From contig CAYJJU010000019.1 of assembly GCA_964370635.1 (NCBI GenBank), forward strand, positions 1-44,454: 44,454 bases of DNA. The letters run 5' to 3'. The position numbers and the translations under genes are program-made. The notes beneath the pieces were generated by a model, which was given only the letters and a program-made list of their open reading frames with translations, had not been told where the DNA came from and searched no databases. This document shows positions 22,884 to 31,410 of this stretch, in pieces; within the stretch, counting starts at the first letter, position 1; each line of letters opens with the position of its first letter. This stretch comes from SIG603 sp964370635 (GTDB taxonomy: Bacteria > Bacillota > Clostridia > Oscillospirales > Acutalibacteraceae).

Positions 22884-24869
22884 TCAATTATTTTCAAACT
22901 GACTTGGGTGTTTTGAGAAGAAGTCTACTCTGGGCTCTAGGAATTTTAGTTTTTCTTCGCTGTTTCTCACACTTGAAAGAGGGGATAATATAAAGTCCCA
23001 GTTCCATAAGTCATCGCTTGCTCCGAGATAATCTTTTATCATTTCACTGCCCTGTGGTGCTATGGAGTGTAAAAGAGTTGTGATTACTTTTACGCCGTAA
23101 AAACAGTCGGTTAAGATTTGTGCCCTTAAGGCGTTGTCCTCGTTTTTCTCGGCTTCTTTGATGTTTGACACCCAGTGTTTATTCATAAATCTTATAAATT
23201 CGTCTAAAACATAGGTGAGTCTGTGGAAGTCGTGGTTATACATATGTCTTTCAAATTCAAACGCCTTTTCTTCACAGTAGCTAAGGATTTTTTCGTCTAC
23301 TTCACCCTGTGGAATTACGCTGTCAAAATAAGTTTGAGTGGTGTAAAAACAAGAGCGAACCAGTCTGTTAAACACATTTGTCAAGAGATTGCCCTCTTTT
23401 AAAACGGGATCTTTTGACTCTCTTTCATTTTCGGGAAGATACACATTGGGTTGGAAACTTGCGTTTTTATTTGCAAGTCCAAGGCTTAAAAAGTGAATTC
23501 TGAGTTGCTCTGCCGTGTAGTGGTCTAAAAGCTCTGATGCCATAGGTGGCTTGATGTCTGATGAGGAAGAAGCTTTCTTGTTCATAAATAATATATGCTT
23601 GTTGTCTACAATATGAGGAAGATTTACACCCTCTAATTTGTAGGCGTCTTCTTTTTCATCGGCATAAAACGACACAAACATGCCCATTTCTGCAATGCCA
23701 TAAAAATAAATATTGTCTTCGCCTATGAACTGATAGACTTTTGAATCCTTGTCTTTCCAAAAGCTTTCCCACTCCTGTACGTCACGACCTACTGAGTTTA
23801 GATAGGCCTTAGTAAATGAGATAGGCGCCCAAAGGGATTCGGGCCATACCCAGAAAGTGAGATTGTCAAGTCCCTCGCAGTTTGGAACGGGAACGCCCCA
23901 TTCGCAGTCGCCTGAAAGTCTAAATGGAACCAAGGTTTTACCTGTTCTAAAGCGAATTTCTTTATTTGTTAAAAGCTCACGTGCTGTATCTCTGTCGGTT
24001 AAATTCTTAAATATAAAGGTGTAAGACGGTTTTTTCTCTTCATTTATAAGCTCGTGTTGTGGCAGGTCTTTGCAAAGTGCCTCAAGGTCTTCTACCTGTG
24101 TTTTTTGCACATAGATGACAGGGCTTTTTAAAAATTCTTCAATAGAGCGTATCATGTGTTTTCTGTGCACTCCGCCCTTTTTCCAAGCGTCAACCGCTTC
24201 CGTCATAAGCTCTAAATAGCTGTCGAGTTTAAAATACCAGTTTGTCACATCACGAAGCTCGGGAGTCTTTCCTGTAAGAGTTGATTTTGGGTCAATTAAT
24301 TCCTCGGGATTATACTGATGGCCTAAACCGCATTCGTCTGCATATGCTTTTTCCGAAGCGCAACCCTCAAACGGGCATTTGCCTACTACTTGTCGACCGT
24401 TTAAAAAAACTTCACGCTCGGTGTCGTAAAACTGTGGGGTGGATTCCTTTACGAGGCTGCCATTTTTATATAATTTTTCAAAAAAATCTTTAGAAACTTC
24501 ATTATGCCACTCTTTTGCAATTCCCATTCCCGAAGCGGCAAATAAATTTGGCTTAATTAAATAGTCTGAAAGTGTCTTTTTTTGTAGCTCGTGGTTTTCT
24601 CCAACATAATCTTCAATGCTGCCCGAAAATCCACTTTCGCAAAGCTGTCTGTAGCCCTCTAGCGCAGGTGAGCCATAGCAGTCTGTGCCTGATACAAATA
24701 TTACATTTTCATGTCCTATTCTATCCCTTAAAAATCTGGCAAAAGTGTCGGCGTGAACAAACAAACCGCCCACATGACCAAAGTGTAAGTCTTTATTTCC
24801 GTAGGGCATACCCGAGGTTACTATCGCTTTTTTCGGAAACACGGGTCTTTCTTTTTTAAATGGTTTCAT
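22884..24869 (-). CDS. metG: Divergent methionyl-tRNA synthetase
   Basis: This class I aminoacyl-tRNA synthetase of the MetRS type has 661 residues. The HIGH-like motif is HFGH (29-32) in GMPYGNKDLHFGH; WVWPESLWAPISF (about 340-352) and FIGEDNIYFYGI (381-392) follow the MetRS pattern of W-x-D and GKDI regions. The KMSKS loop reads KASSSSD (432-438), losing the second lysine. The zinc insertion keeps Cys165, Cys170, Cys180 and His184 but looks like a single knuckle. No EMAP-like C-terminal tRNA-binding domain is seen. It ends a five-gene operon with no T-box visible. It may be the only MetRS or an accessory paralogue. Confidence 0.8.
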   Translation of the reverse strand: MKPFKKERPVFPKKAIVTSGMPYGNKDLHFGHVGGLFVHADTFARFLRDRIGHENVIFVSGTDCYGSPALEGYRQLCESGFSGSIEDYVGENHELQKKTLSDYLIKPNLFAASGMGIAKEWHNEVSKDFFEKLYKNGSLVKESTPQFYDTEREVFLNGRQVVGKCPFEGCASEKAYADECGLGHQYNPEELIDPKSTLTGKTPELRDVTNWYFKLDSYLELMTEAVDAWKKGGVHRKHMIRSIEEFLKSPVIYVQKTQVEDLEALCKDLPQHELINEEKKPSYTFIFKNLTDRDTARELLTNKEIRFRTGKTLVPFRLSGDCEWGVPVPNCEGLDNLTFWVWPESLWAPISFTKAYLNSVGRDVQEWESFWKDKDSKVYQFIGEDNIYFYGIAEMGMFVSFYADEKEDAYKLEGVNLPHIVDNKHILFMNKKASSSSDIKPPMASELLDHYTAEQLRIHFLSLGLANKNASFQPNVYLPENERESKDPVLKEGNLLTNVFNRLVRSCFYTTQTYFDSVIPQGEVDEKILSYCEEKAFEFERHMYNHDFHRLTYVLDEFIRFMNKHWVSNIKEAEKNEDNALRAQILTDCFYGVKVITTLLHSIAPQGSEMIKDYLGASDDLWNWDFILSPLSSVRNSEEKLKFLEPRVDFFSKHPSQFENN

Positions 24870-24889
24870 AAATTATTAAAGTTCCTTCC

Positions 24890-25783
24890 TTATATGAGTT
24901 TAACAGCCAAAGGTAATTCGCTTACCGTGTCTTGTGTTTTATAAACATATATTATAGCAGTTTTATCAGAAATTGGCAAATTTAAATTTTCGCCTTTACT
25001 GTGTTTTTGTAGAGTAGAGCCGGATTTTGTCTTTAGCATGACATAACAGTCTTCATAGGGGCTTAAATCTTCGTTTTGTAAAGAGATATTTATATATCCA
25101 TCTTTAATATCTGAAAACACAAGTACACCACGGCTTACGAGTGTTTTTTGATTTTTTATAGCGTAGTCAAGCTGCTCAGACAGGCTTTTATCTTTGAAAT
25201 TATCAGGCAGTTCCATATAGGTAGTGTGTGCCGCTTTAATATCCTTTTTTGCATGCAAATCAAGTCCTGCGGTAGGGGCAATTTTATAACCCTTAAACAC
25301 TAAGTCCTCCCACATTTTTAAAGCCTTGACATTACAAGGAAAGTCGGGTGTGCCAAAGTTAATAATTTCTATAAAATCAAGTTTGTTATAGTCATTTATC
25401 TCCATTACAAAACCCGTGCCGTTTGCTATTGGCTGAGAAAAATGCTTAGGGTGTGCAAGACCCACGACACCGCCGTCTTCATGCGCTCTGTCAAGCAGTT
25501 TGTCACAGTTTGACAGCTCTATGTCGTCCCACTCTATGTATTTTGTGATGTTATGGCATAAAATGTGCCCGTGATAAGAAGTTAGCTCATATCCTTTTAC
25601 ATATTCAAACTCAGGTTTTTCTTTAAGATATTCATCAAGTACACAAAAACCCGATATCGTGTTGTGGTCGGTGAGGGAGAACGCTGTCACGCCTTCATTT
25701 AGGAAAAAATCTACGAGTTCTCTTGCGGTAAGACTTCCGTCAGATTCTACAGTGTGGTTGTGAAGTTCAATTTTTTTAAACAT
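24890..25783 (-). CDS. PHP-domain phosphoesterase
   Basis: The metal-binding PHP fold is shown by ELHNHT (His8, His10), LTDHNT, GLAHPKHF and DLHAKKD, in the order expected for PHP hydrolases of the YciV/RNase AM or histidinol-phosphatase-like type. The substrate is unknown. ATG 25783 lies 7 bp after AAGGAG; ATG 25789 is too close to that site, and a longer frame runs into the upstream gene. It overlaps the upstream gene by 8 bp and is followed by metG after 20 bp. Confidence 0.85.
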   Translation of the reverse strand: MFKKIELHNHTVESDGSLTARELVDFFLNEGVTAFSLTDHNTISGFCVLDEYLKEKPEFEYVKGYELTSYHGHILCHNITKYIEWDDIELSNCDKLLDRAHEDGGVVGLAHPKHFSQPIANGTGFVMEINDYNKLDFIEIINFGTPDFPCNVKALKMWEDLVFKGYKIAPTAGLDLHAKKDIKAAHTTYMELPDNFKDKSLSEQLDYAIKNQKTLVSRGVLVFSDIKDGYINISLQNEDLSPYEDCYVMLKTKSGSTLQKHSKGENLNLPISDKTAIIYVYKTQDTVSELPLAVKLI

Positions 25784-26237
25784 CTTCATTCTCCTTTTCA
25801 CTAACAGTAAGTACAAAATCAAGCTCTTTATCTATCACGAAATAAGAGTTTATTATTATTTTTAAATGGCCTTTTATAGAAGTGTCAATTTTAAGGCAAC
25901 CACGGCTTCTTTCACAGTTTTTGCCAAAGTACATGTCCTTGTTGTCTAAAGGATTATGCTGGTTTCCTATAAACTCACCGTTTAAAAATGCCGCAAGCTG
26001 TATTTCTGTTTTAGGATTATTATACAGCTTTTCTAAATTTTCCTCTTTAAAATACTCACCGCTTGCCTTTTTGTAGTCGCTTATTAACTGTTCTTTATAG
26101 GCAAGTGCGTTTTCTTTTTTATCACCCGGGAAAGTTTCAAGGCTTATCCTTAAAAAATCTGTCGGCTCTTTTACATGAAATTGATAAGTTATATTGCCAA
26201 TAAAATTTTGGGGCAAAGTACCCTTGAATGAAGTCAT
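25776..26237 (-). CDS. Hypothetical protein in PHP-HD operon
   Basis: I do not recognise this 153-residue protein. It has no signal peptide or membrane helix, is moderately charged, and alternates hydrophobic strands with loops (TYQFHVKEPTDFLRISLETF near the start, KIIINSYFVIDKELDFVLTV near the end), suggesting a beta-sandwich. Two cysteines sit in NCERSRGC. The 8-bp overlap with the PHP gene implies co-translation, so it may be a binding or accessory subunit of that hydrolase. It has ATG at 26237 with GGAGA upstream. Confidence 0.75.
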   Translation of the reverse strand: MTSFKGTLPQNFIGNITYQFHVKEPTDFLRISLETFPGDKKENALAYKEQLISDYKKASGEYFKEENLEKLYNNPKTEIQLAAFLNGEFIGNQHNPLDNKDMYFGKNCERSRGCLKIDTSIKGHLKIIINSYFVIDKELDFVLTVSEKENEDV

Positions 26238-26255
26238 ATGTAATTCTCCTATTAA

Positions 26256-26930
26256 TTATAAAAGTCTAGTATTATTTATAATAAGCTCAAAGTCTAAATT
26301 AAGAAATTTAGCGGCTTTTCTGCAAAGTACCATACGCTCTAAAAATATTTCAAAGTATTCCATTACAGGGCATATGCTTGTGTCAATTGTGATGTAAAAA
26401 ACGCAGGTTTTATCCTGGGGGTTAATTTCAAGCCTTGATTCCTCGACGGCATAGTTTACCCTGTCGTGTATGTCGGTGGCCAAGTTCATTTGCCTTACCC
26501 TCGTGCGCCTTACATCGCTCTTGTCAGACAAAATCAAGGCGGCGGCAACGTGATTTACGGGAAATGCGGTTTTTTCGTCGTGGTAGCCTATGGCAGAACA
26601 GATAAGAGCGGTCTCTTTTGGGTCCATGTTAAGGGACTCCAGTATGTTAAATGCCATAAGTGCGCCACTGTGTGCGTGGTCCACTCGGTTTACAACATTT
26701 CCTATGTCGTGCATAAATCCTGCAATTGCTGCAAGCTCACAGCTTCTCTTGTCAAAGGAGAGCAGTGTTAATATGTCTCTTGCATAATCACTTGTTCTTT
26801 TTGCATGGGCAAGGCCGTGCTCGGTATATCCGAGCGCATCTAAAAAGTCGTTTCCGCTTTCAATATATGCACGTATTTTCGTGTTTTTAAATATTTCATC
26901 AGGGGTGATTTTATTATACATAGTTTCCAC
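26256..26930 (-). CDS. HD-domain metal-dependent phosphohydrolase
   Basis: The HD superfamily residues are His42 (GLAHAKR), His74-Asp75 (GFMHDIGN) and a later Asp in SDKSDVRR, so the metal site is complete. Such enzymes hydrolyse nucleotides or cyclic nucleotides; the substrate is not apparent. The 224 residues are counted from GTG 26930, which follows AAGGTGA; ATG 26921 is an alternative giving three fewer residues. It lies 10 bp after the dipeptidase gene and 18 bp before the unknown gene, in one operon. Confidence 0.85.
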   Translation of the reverse strand: METMYNKITPDEIFKNTKIRAYIESGNDFLDALGYTEHGLAHAKRTSDYARDILTLLSFDKRSCELAAIAGFMHDIGNVVNRVDHAHSGALMAFNILESLNMDPKETALICSAIGYHDEKTAFPVNHVAAALILSDKSDVRRTRVRQMNLATDIHDRVNYAVEESRLEINPQDKTCVFYITIDTSICPVMEYFEIFLERMVLCRKAAKFLNLDFELIINNTRLL

Positions 26931-26940
26931 TTAAATCACC

Positions 26941-28311
26941 TTAGCATGTGAACATGCGATACATTGCCTCAAGGCAAATTTTTGCGTGAAGCTTGTATTC
27001 TTCTAAATTTATGCTTTCGTTGCAGTTGTGGACATTGTTTTCTGTTCCTTTAAATGAAGCACCAAATGCAACACCATTATTATACATTTGTCTTGCATAT
27101 GTGCCGCCACCCATAGAGTAAATGTCGCACTTTTCGCCTGTCACGGCTTCGTAAGACTCTGAGAGTAGTTTGATAAAGTCGCTGTCGGCAGGCAGATAAA
27201 GTGGCGCTTGATAATGAGAGGTCACCCATGTAAGGCCTGCTTCTTCTACGGCTGTTTTAATAATGTTTCTAATTTTTTCGCCATCGACTGTTACAGGATG
27301 TCTGATATCAACCGAAAAACTTGCGTTTTCTTCGTCTACATTTACAAGGCCTAGGTTAAAAGTGAGCGCTCCGCTTGGCTCGTCCGTAAAATTAACGCCT
27401 ATCTTAGAGCCGTCATAAGTCATTCCGATTTTTGTGTTTACAAAAGAAAGTAAACTGCCTATTTTATTTGAAAATACGCTGTGAAGCAAGTCAATTAAAA
27501 GTGAGGCTGCATTTTTGCCTTTTTCTGGCATAGAGGCATGGCTTGCGATACCGTTTGATACTATGTCACAGCCAAAGCTTGTTTTAGTCAAAACAAAATC
27601 TCCGTCTAGTTTATAGGCGGCTTCGCTTAAAATCTCGAATTCGCTGTCTGTGCAGTTTATAGATGCAAGAGCCTTGTAAGGCACTGCGTTTACAACTGTG
27701 CCCGAAACAAAAGATTTTATAACAGAGGAATCGTTTTTATTTTCCACTTTGAAATTAAGTATGCCTTTTTCGCAGTTGCAAATGCCGTAAACTGAGTCAG
27801 GAGTAAAGCCCATGGTGGGTTTTTGTTCTCTTTCAAAATAATACGGCATGTCCTCCATGCCTATTTCCTCGGCAGAACCCATTACGACACGAAGTTTTCT
27901 TTTGCCAATTACACCCTCGTCTTTAAGTGCTCTTAGGCAGTGAAGTGCTACGATTGCAGGGCCTTTGTTGTCGGACACGCCTCTGCCATAGGCAAGTCCA
28001 TCTTTTATTATCATTTCATAAGGCGGAGTGTTCCAACCCTCGCCCTCGGGTACTACGTCAAGGTGAGCCATTACAACGGCATTTTCTTCACCCTCGCCAA
28101 TTTCTGCGTGGCAGGCATAATAATCGACATTTTTAGCGCTTAATCCATAAGATTTTGCCATGTCTACTGCAAGGTCAATGGCTTTTGCGGCGTTCTCTCC
28201 AAATGGATATTTTCCCTCTTGTGGTTTGGCTACAGACGGTACTGCGACCATTTTTTCTAAATCGGACATAATATCGTCCCAGTAATTAAGTATTTTTTCT
28301 CCAAAAATCAT
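26941..28311 (-). CDS. M20 family metallopeptidase, PepV-like dipeptidase
   Basis: This cytoplasmic dipeptidase with two zinc ions has 456 residues. Zinc and catalytic residues are in MAHLDVVPEG (His83, Asp85), GRGVSDNKGP (Asp114), GSAEEIGMEDM (Glu148-Glu149) and FTPDSVYG (Asp172), with a terminal histidine in the ENNVHNCNE segment. The lid domain insertion after residue 180 is typical of PepV/Sapep. It heads the operon of HD hydrolase, unknown protein, PHP protein and MetRS, an odd mix of peptide breakdown, phosphoester hydrolysis and tRNA charging. AAAGGA precedes the ATG. Confidence 0.93.
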   Translation of the reverse strand: MIFGEKILNYWDDIMSDLEKMVAVPSVAKPQEGKYPFGENAAKAIDLAVDMAKSYGLSAKNVDYYACHAEIGEGEENAVVMAHLDVVPEGEGWNTPPYEMIIKDGLAYGRGVSDNKGPAIVALHCLRALKDEGVIGKRKLRVVMGSAEEIGMEDMPYYFEREQKPTMGFTPDSVYGICNCEKGILNFKVENKNDSSVIKSFVSGTVVNAVPYKALASINCTDSEFEILSEAAYKLDGDFVLTKTSFGCDIVSNGIASHASMPEKGKNAASLLIDLLHSVFSNKIGSLLSFVNTKIGMTYDGSKIGVNFTDEPSGALTFNLGLVNVDEENASFSVDIRHPVTVDGEKIRNIIKTAVEEAGLTWVTSHYQAPLYLPADSDFIKLLSESYEAVTGEKCDIYSMGGGTYARQMYNNGVAFGASFKGTENNVHNCNESINLEEYKLHAKICLEAMYRMFTC

Positions 28312-28419
28312 TTGAATAGTTTCCTTTCGGTTTGCATATTTTTATAATAGTTACTCTTTATAAAATACGCTTTTTTAAGGGTAAAGTCAACACTAAATTT
28401 AAAATTTAGGAGCAGTGAT

Positions 28420-29028
28420 ATGATAGATTACATATGGTTTTTTATGATACTTTCATCTTTTGCCTTTTCTTTGTCTAGCGGAAATATAGAAAGGGTGAGT
28501 ATGAGCATATTTGAAGGGGCAACAAATGCGGTGGAGCTTACCATATCTTTGGTAGGTAGCATGGCGTTTTGGATGGGTATGACAAGGATTGCAAAGTGCT
28601 GTGGAATAACTAAGTTTTTAGAAAAACTCTTTATGCCGCTTATCAATTTATTATTTCCGGCATTTAAGCATAATAATCATGTAAAAGAAAAAATGGCGCT
28701 AAATTTTACTGCAAATTTAATTGGGCTTGGAAATGCGGCAACACCCTTAGGCTTGGCGGCACTTAAAGAGATGGAAAAAAATTATAGGGGAGAGTACCCC
28801 ACAAAAGAAATGATTTTATTTGTTGTGATAAACACGGCGTCTTTACAAATACTTCCCACACAAATGGCTGCAATGCGACACGCTTATGGAAGTGATAATC
28901 CATTTATGGTATTAGTTCCTATTTGGATAACATCACTTTGCGTCACTATAAGCGTTATTACACTTTGTAAATTTATGGAGAAACTAGGGTCTAAAAAACA
29001 TTTAAGAAAGGACAGTCACGGGCTATAG
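28420..29028 (+). CDS. spmA: Spore maturation protein A
   Basis: SpmA is a nucleoside-recognition (Gate) domain membrane protein that works with SpmB in dehydration of the spore core in Bacillus and Clostridium. The 202 residues have about five membrane helices. The conserved segment NFTANLIGLGNAATPLGL and NTASLQILPTQMAA are family signatures. AGGAG precedes the ATG. spmB follows after 32 bp. Its presence suggests, but does not prove, that the organism sporulates. Confidence 0.93.
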   Translation: MIDYIWFFMILSSFAFSLSSGNIERVSMSIFEGATNAVELTISLVGSMAFWMGMTRIAKCCGITKFLEKLFMPLINLLFPAFKHNNHVKEKMALNFTANLIGLGNAATPLGLAALKEMEKNYRGEYPTKEMILFVVINTASLQILPTQMAAMRHAYGSDNPFMVLVPIWITSLCVTISVITLCKFMEKLGSKKHLRKDSHGL

Positions 29029-29060
29029 TTCAAAGTTTTCACAAGTTTTGAGCGGCGAAA

Positions 29061-29603
29061 ATGACAAGGTCATTAATCATGACAAATTTAGCTAATATTT
29101 TTCCAGTGCTGGTCGTAGCGCTTATAGTAAGCATAGCCTTTGTAAAATCTGTGCCGCTTTTTTCAGAATTTATAAATGGGGCAAAAGAGGGAATAGACTC
29201 TGCGGTGTCGATAATGCCTACACTTATCGGAATTTTAGTGGGGATAAGCATGTTAAATTCTTCTGGGGCAATAGATGCTATATCAAATGTTTTAAGACCC
29301 GTTTGTCAGTTTTTTAATATACCCGTAGAGGTAGTTCCGCTTGCGATTATAAGGCCGATATCGGGAAGCGGTGCAAGCTCGGCACTCATAAATATATTTG
29401 AAAACGAGGGGCCAGACAGCATAGCAGGGCAAATTGGCTCGGTTTTGTCTGCATCGACAGACACTACTTTTTATGCAATAAGCATTTATTTTGGGGCAAA
29501 ACATTATAAAAGCCTGCTTCACACACTGCCCTGCGCACTTTTTGGAGATTTTGTTGCCATGGGGCTTGCGGTGATTTCTGTAAGACTTGCAAATTTTACC
29601 TAA
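29061..29603 (+). CDS. spmB: Spore maturation protein B
   Basis: SpmB is the partner of SpmA with the same Gate fold; 180 residues and about five membrane helices. PIIRPISGSGASS appears as IIRPISGSGASSALI, and ASTDTTFYAISIYFG is the second family signature. The start is ATG 29061; ATG 29079 would also leave the domain intact, and neither has a strong ribosome binding site. Translational coupling to spmA is probable. coaX follows 42 bp downstream. Confidence 0.93.
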   Translation: MTRSLIMTNLANIFPVLVVALIVSIAFVKSVPLFSEFINGAKEGIDSAVSIMPTLIGILVGISMLNSSGAIDAISNVLRPVCQFFNIPVEVVPLAIIRPISGSGASSALINIFENEGPDSIAGQIGSVLSASTDTTFYAISIYFGAKHYKSLLHTLPCALFGDFVAMGLAVISVRLANFT

Positions 29604-29645
29604 ATACAATATAATGAAAATATCATTTAAATTGGGGGAATTAAA

Positions 29646-30416
29646 TTGTTACTTGCACTTGATGTTGGAAATACAAACATAACTATGGGCGTATATGATG
29701 ATAAAAATCTGATTTTCGTCTCACGTATGGCGACGGACACTGTGAGAATGGAAGACCAGTATGCGGTTGAAATTTCGGACATATTAAAGCTTTATAATAT
29801 TGATAGAAAGGCTATAAAAGGAGCCGTGATAAGCTCTGTTGTGCCAAGACTTACAGGCTATATTTCAAAGGCGATAAAACTTATTTTTTCGATAGAAGCA
29901 CTTGTTGTAAGCGCCGAGATAGTAAAAGATTTAGAGGTAAAAGGCGGAAGTCTAAATATGCTAGGAGCCGATTTAATTGTCGGTTGTCTTGCGGCAAAAA
30001 GGTTTTATTCTTATCCTAATATAGTAATAGACATGGGCACGGCGACTACGCTTTTTGTGACGGACAAGGATGGCTTTATAATAGGCGGCTCAATTTTACC
30101 GGGGGTGGGAATATCGCTTGATGCACTGACAGGCAGGGCGGCACAGCTTTCTTCGGTAAGCCTAGAAACGCCAAAATCCGTAATAGGAACAAACACGCCG
30201 GCATGTATTCAGTCGGGCATAATTTTTGGTGCGTCGTCTATGATAGACGGACTTTGCGATAGAATAGAGACCGAACTCGGCTATAAGTGCACAAAAATAG
30301 CAACAGGCGGACTAGCAAAAACAGTCGTAGAAAACTGTAAATCAGAAATAATCCTAAGCGACACCTTGCTACTAGATGGGCTTAAGATTATTTATGAGGA
30401 ATACTTTTTTAGTTGA
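29646..30416 (+). CDS. coaX: Type III pantothenate kinase
   Basis: CoaX phosphorylates pantothenate, the first step of coenzyme A synthesis, and is not feedback-inhibited by CoA. The ASKHA-fold motifs are LLALDVGNTNITMGV (Asp6), LGADLIVGCLAA and VIDMGTATT, then the GGSILPGVG loop. The length of 256 residues is standard. The TTG start at 29646 follows GGGGGA at a normal distance and gives the family's usual N-terminus. It is followed by two small hairpin terminators. Confidence 0.95.
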   Translation: MLLALDVGNTNITMGVYDDKNLIFVSRMATDTVRMEDQYAVEISDILKLYNIDRKAIKGAVISSVVPRLTGYISKAIKLIFSIEALVVSAEIVKDLEVKGGSLNMLGADLIVGCLAAKRFYSYPNIVIDMGTATTLFVTDKDGFIIGGSILPGVGISLDALTGRAAQLSSVSLETPKSVIGTNTPACIQSGIIFGASSMIDGLCDRIETELGYKCTKIATGGLAKTVVENCKSEIILSDTLLLDGLKIIYEEYFFS

Positions 30417-30434
30417 GAGTTGAGAGTTGCGGTG

Positions 30435-30452
30435 AAATGCTTCGCATTTTTT
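30435..30452 (+). terminator. coaX terminator
   Basis: AAATGC and GCATTT enclose TTC and are followed by T, 18 bp after the coaX stop. Confidence 0.6.
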
Positions 30453-30475
30453 GATTGTATAAGCTGCATTAATGT

Positions 30476-30514
30476 AAAAAGCTAACACTTTATAATGAAG
30501 TGTTAGCTTTTTTT
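30476..30514. terminator. Bidirectional terminator
   Basis: AAAAAGCTAACACTT (30476-30490) pairs with AAGTGTTAGCTTTTT (30498-30512). It ends the minus-strand four-helix-bundle gene and backs up coaX termination. Confidence 0.85.
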
Positions 30515-30857
30515 ATCTATTATTTTTAGCTGTATTAATTGAAGAAATCAATATTTTTTTAACCTCAATGCAATGATTAAGAATTGTATTATCGTTATAA
30601 TAATCACTTTCGATTAATAATTCTAACCAATATTCAGTTTCAGAACATTCTTTTAGTGCGATTTGAAGCTTTGCAATAAAATCCGCTCTACCGTGAGCGT
30701 AAAATGCTTCCCTAATATTTGCGCCAATACTTGTGCCTGAGCGAATTAGCTGATTTGTTAATACAGTTTCTCTTTTGTTTTTCTTTATATCATTGCAGAC
30801 TTTAATAATTTCAAGTGCGAATTTTTTGGATTTACTTAATAAAATACTATCATTCAT
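30513..30857 (-). CDS. Four-helix-bundle protein (23S rRNA intervening-sequence type)
   Basis: The 114-residue protein matches the S23/four-helix-bundle family, with NQLIRSGTSIGANIREA (about 35-51) and LKECSETEYWLELL (88-101) as its signature. Members are often encoded inside 23S rRNA intervening sequences or next to mobile repeats; this one is free-standing. The biochemical role is unknown. It lies between coaX and a repeat-rich stretch next to tRNA-Trp, consistent with an acquired gene. Confidence 0.85.
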   Translation of the reverse strand: MNDSILLSKSKKFALEIIKVCNDIKKNKRETVLTNQLIRSGTSIGANIREAFYAHGRADFIAKLQIALKECSETEYWLELLIESDYYNDNTILNHCIEVKKILISSINTAKNNR

Positions 30858-31185
30858 AACAATACTCCATTTCGCCTAAACTTCTTCACTATTAACTATT
30901 ACTTATTACTTCAAAAAATCCTATGCAGATATTTTAAGTGAAGAGTGAATAGTGAATAAGTAATAAGTAAAAAATCCTTCGTATTACTACAAAGGATTTT
31001 TTTGGCAGGGGCAGAAGGACAAATTCGCTTTGCGAATTTCGTGCTTGTAGCATAGCTACTTCACACCAATTTGCTAAAAACTTGCCACTGGCAACTTTTC
31101 TTAACGCAAATTACCCACTTTGGGTTCAAGTCCTTCCAAATGTAAAAAAAAATAAGCACAGGTCTTTGACCTGTACTTATTTTTT
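30858..31185. repeat. Gene-free repeat region beside tRNA-Trp
   Basis: No gene is seen. The left part (30881-30976) has AT-rich inverted repeats built from AGTGAATAGTGAATAAGT-like words; that exact 18-mer (30944-30961) also occurs at 8168-8185. A hairpin terminator AAAATCCTT/AAGGATTTT follows (about 30970-31000). Bases 30997-31020 repeat the tRNA-Trp 3' end exactly, and 31122-31136 repeat part of its T arm in opposite orientation. Confidence 0.75.
31143..31185. terminator. tRNA-Trp terminator
   Basis: AATAAG-ACAGGTC pairs with GACCTGT-CTTATT around TTT with one C-A mismatch, flanked by A9 and T7, so it works in both directions; on the minus strand it lies directly after tRNA-Trp. Confidence 0.85.
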
Positions 31186-31261
31186 TGGCAGGGGCAGAAG
31201 GACTTGAACCCTCGGCACGCGGTTTTGGAGACCGCTGCTCTACCAACTGAGCTATACCCCT
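31186..31261 (-). tRNA. tRNA-Trp (anticodon CCA)
   Basis: The 76-base cloverleaf has acceptor AGGGGTA/TGCCCCT, D stem GCTC/GAGC, anticodon stem GCGGT/ACCGC with loop CTCCAAA (anticodon complement at 31226-31228), T stem GAGGG/CCTTC with TTCAAGT loop, discriminator G and encoded CCA. Confidence 0.96.
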
Positions 31262-31279
31262 AAATTTAACAACTCATTT

Positions 31280-31308
31280 ATTTTATTATAGTTTTGTCAA
31301 AATGTCAA
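31280..31308 (-). promoter_or_regulatory. tRNA-Trp promoter
   Basis: On the minus strand TTGACA (31308-31303), 17 bp and TAAAAT (31285-31280). Confidence 0.65.
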
Positions 31309-31410
31309 GACTTTTTTATAGAATAATTTGTAATTTTAATTTGAATTTTTTTGCATTATGTGATATAACAATATTATACAATTATCGTACAATTCTATTT
31401 TGGAGGGTAT

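Noticed and set aside
28312..28419. T-box or other riboswitch before the operon ending in metG
   Set aside because: The 108-bp gap is too short for a T-box and no conserved T-box bulge sequence was seen.
31122..31136. T-arm-like sequence considered as a plus-strand tRNA
   Set aside because: Only 15 bases match a tRNA; no acceptor, D or anticodon stem can be built around them.
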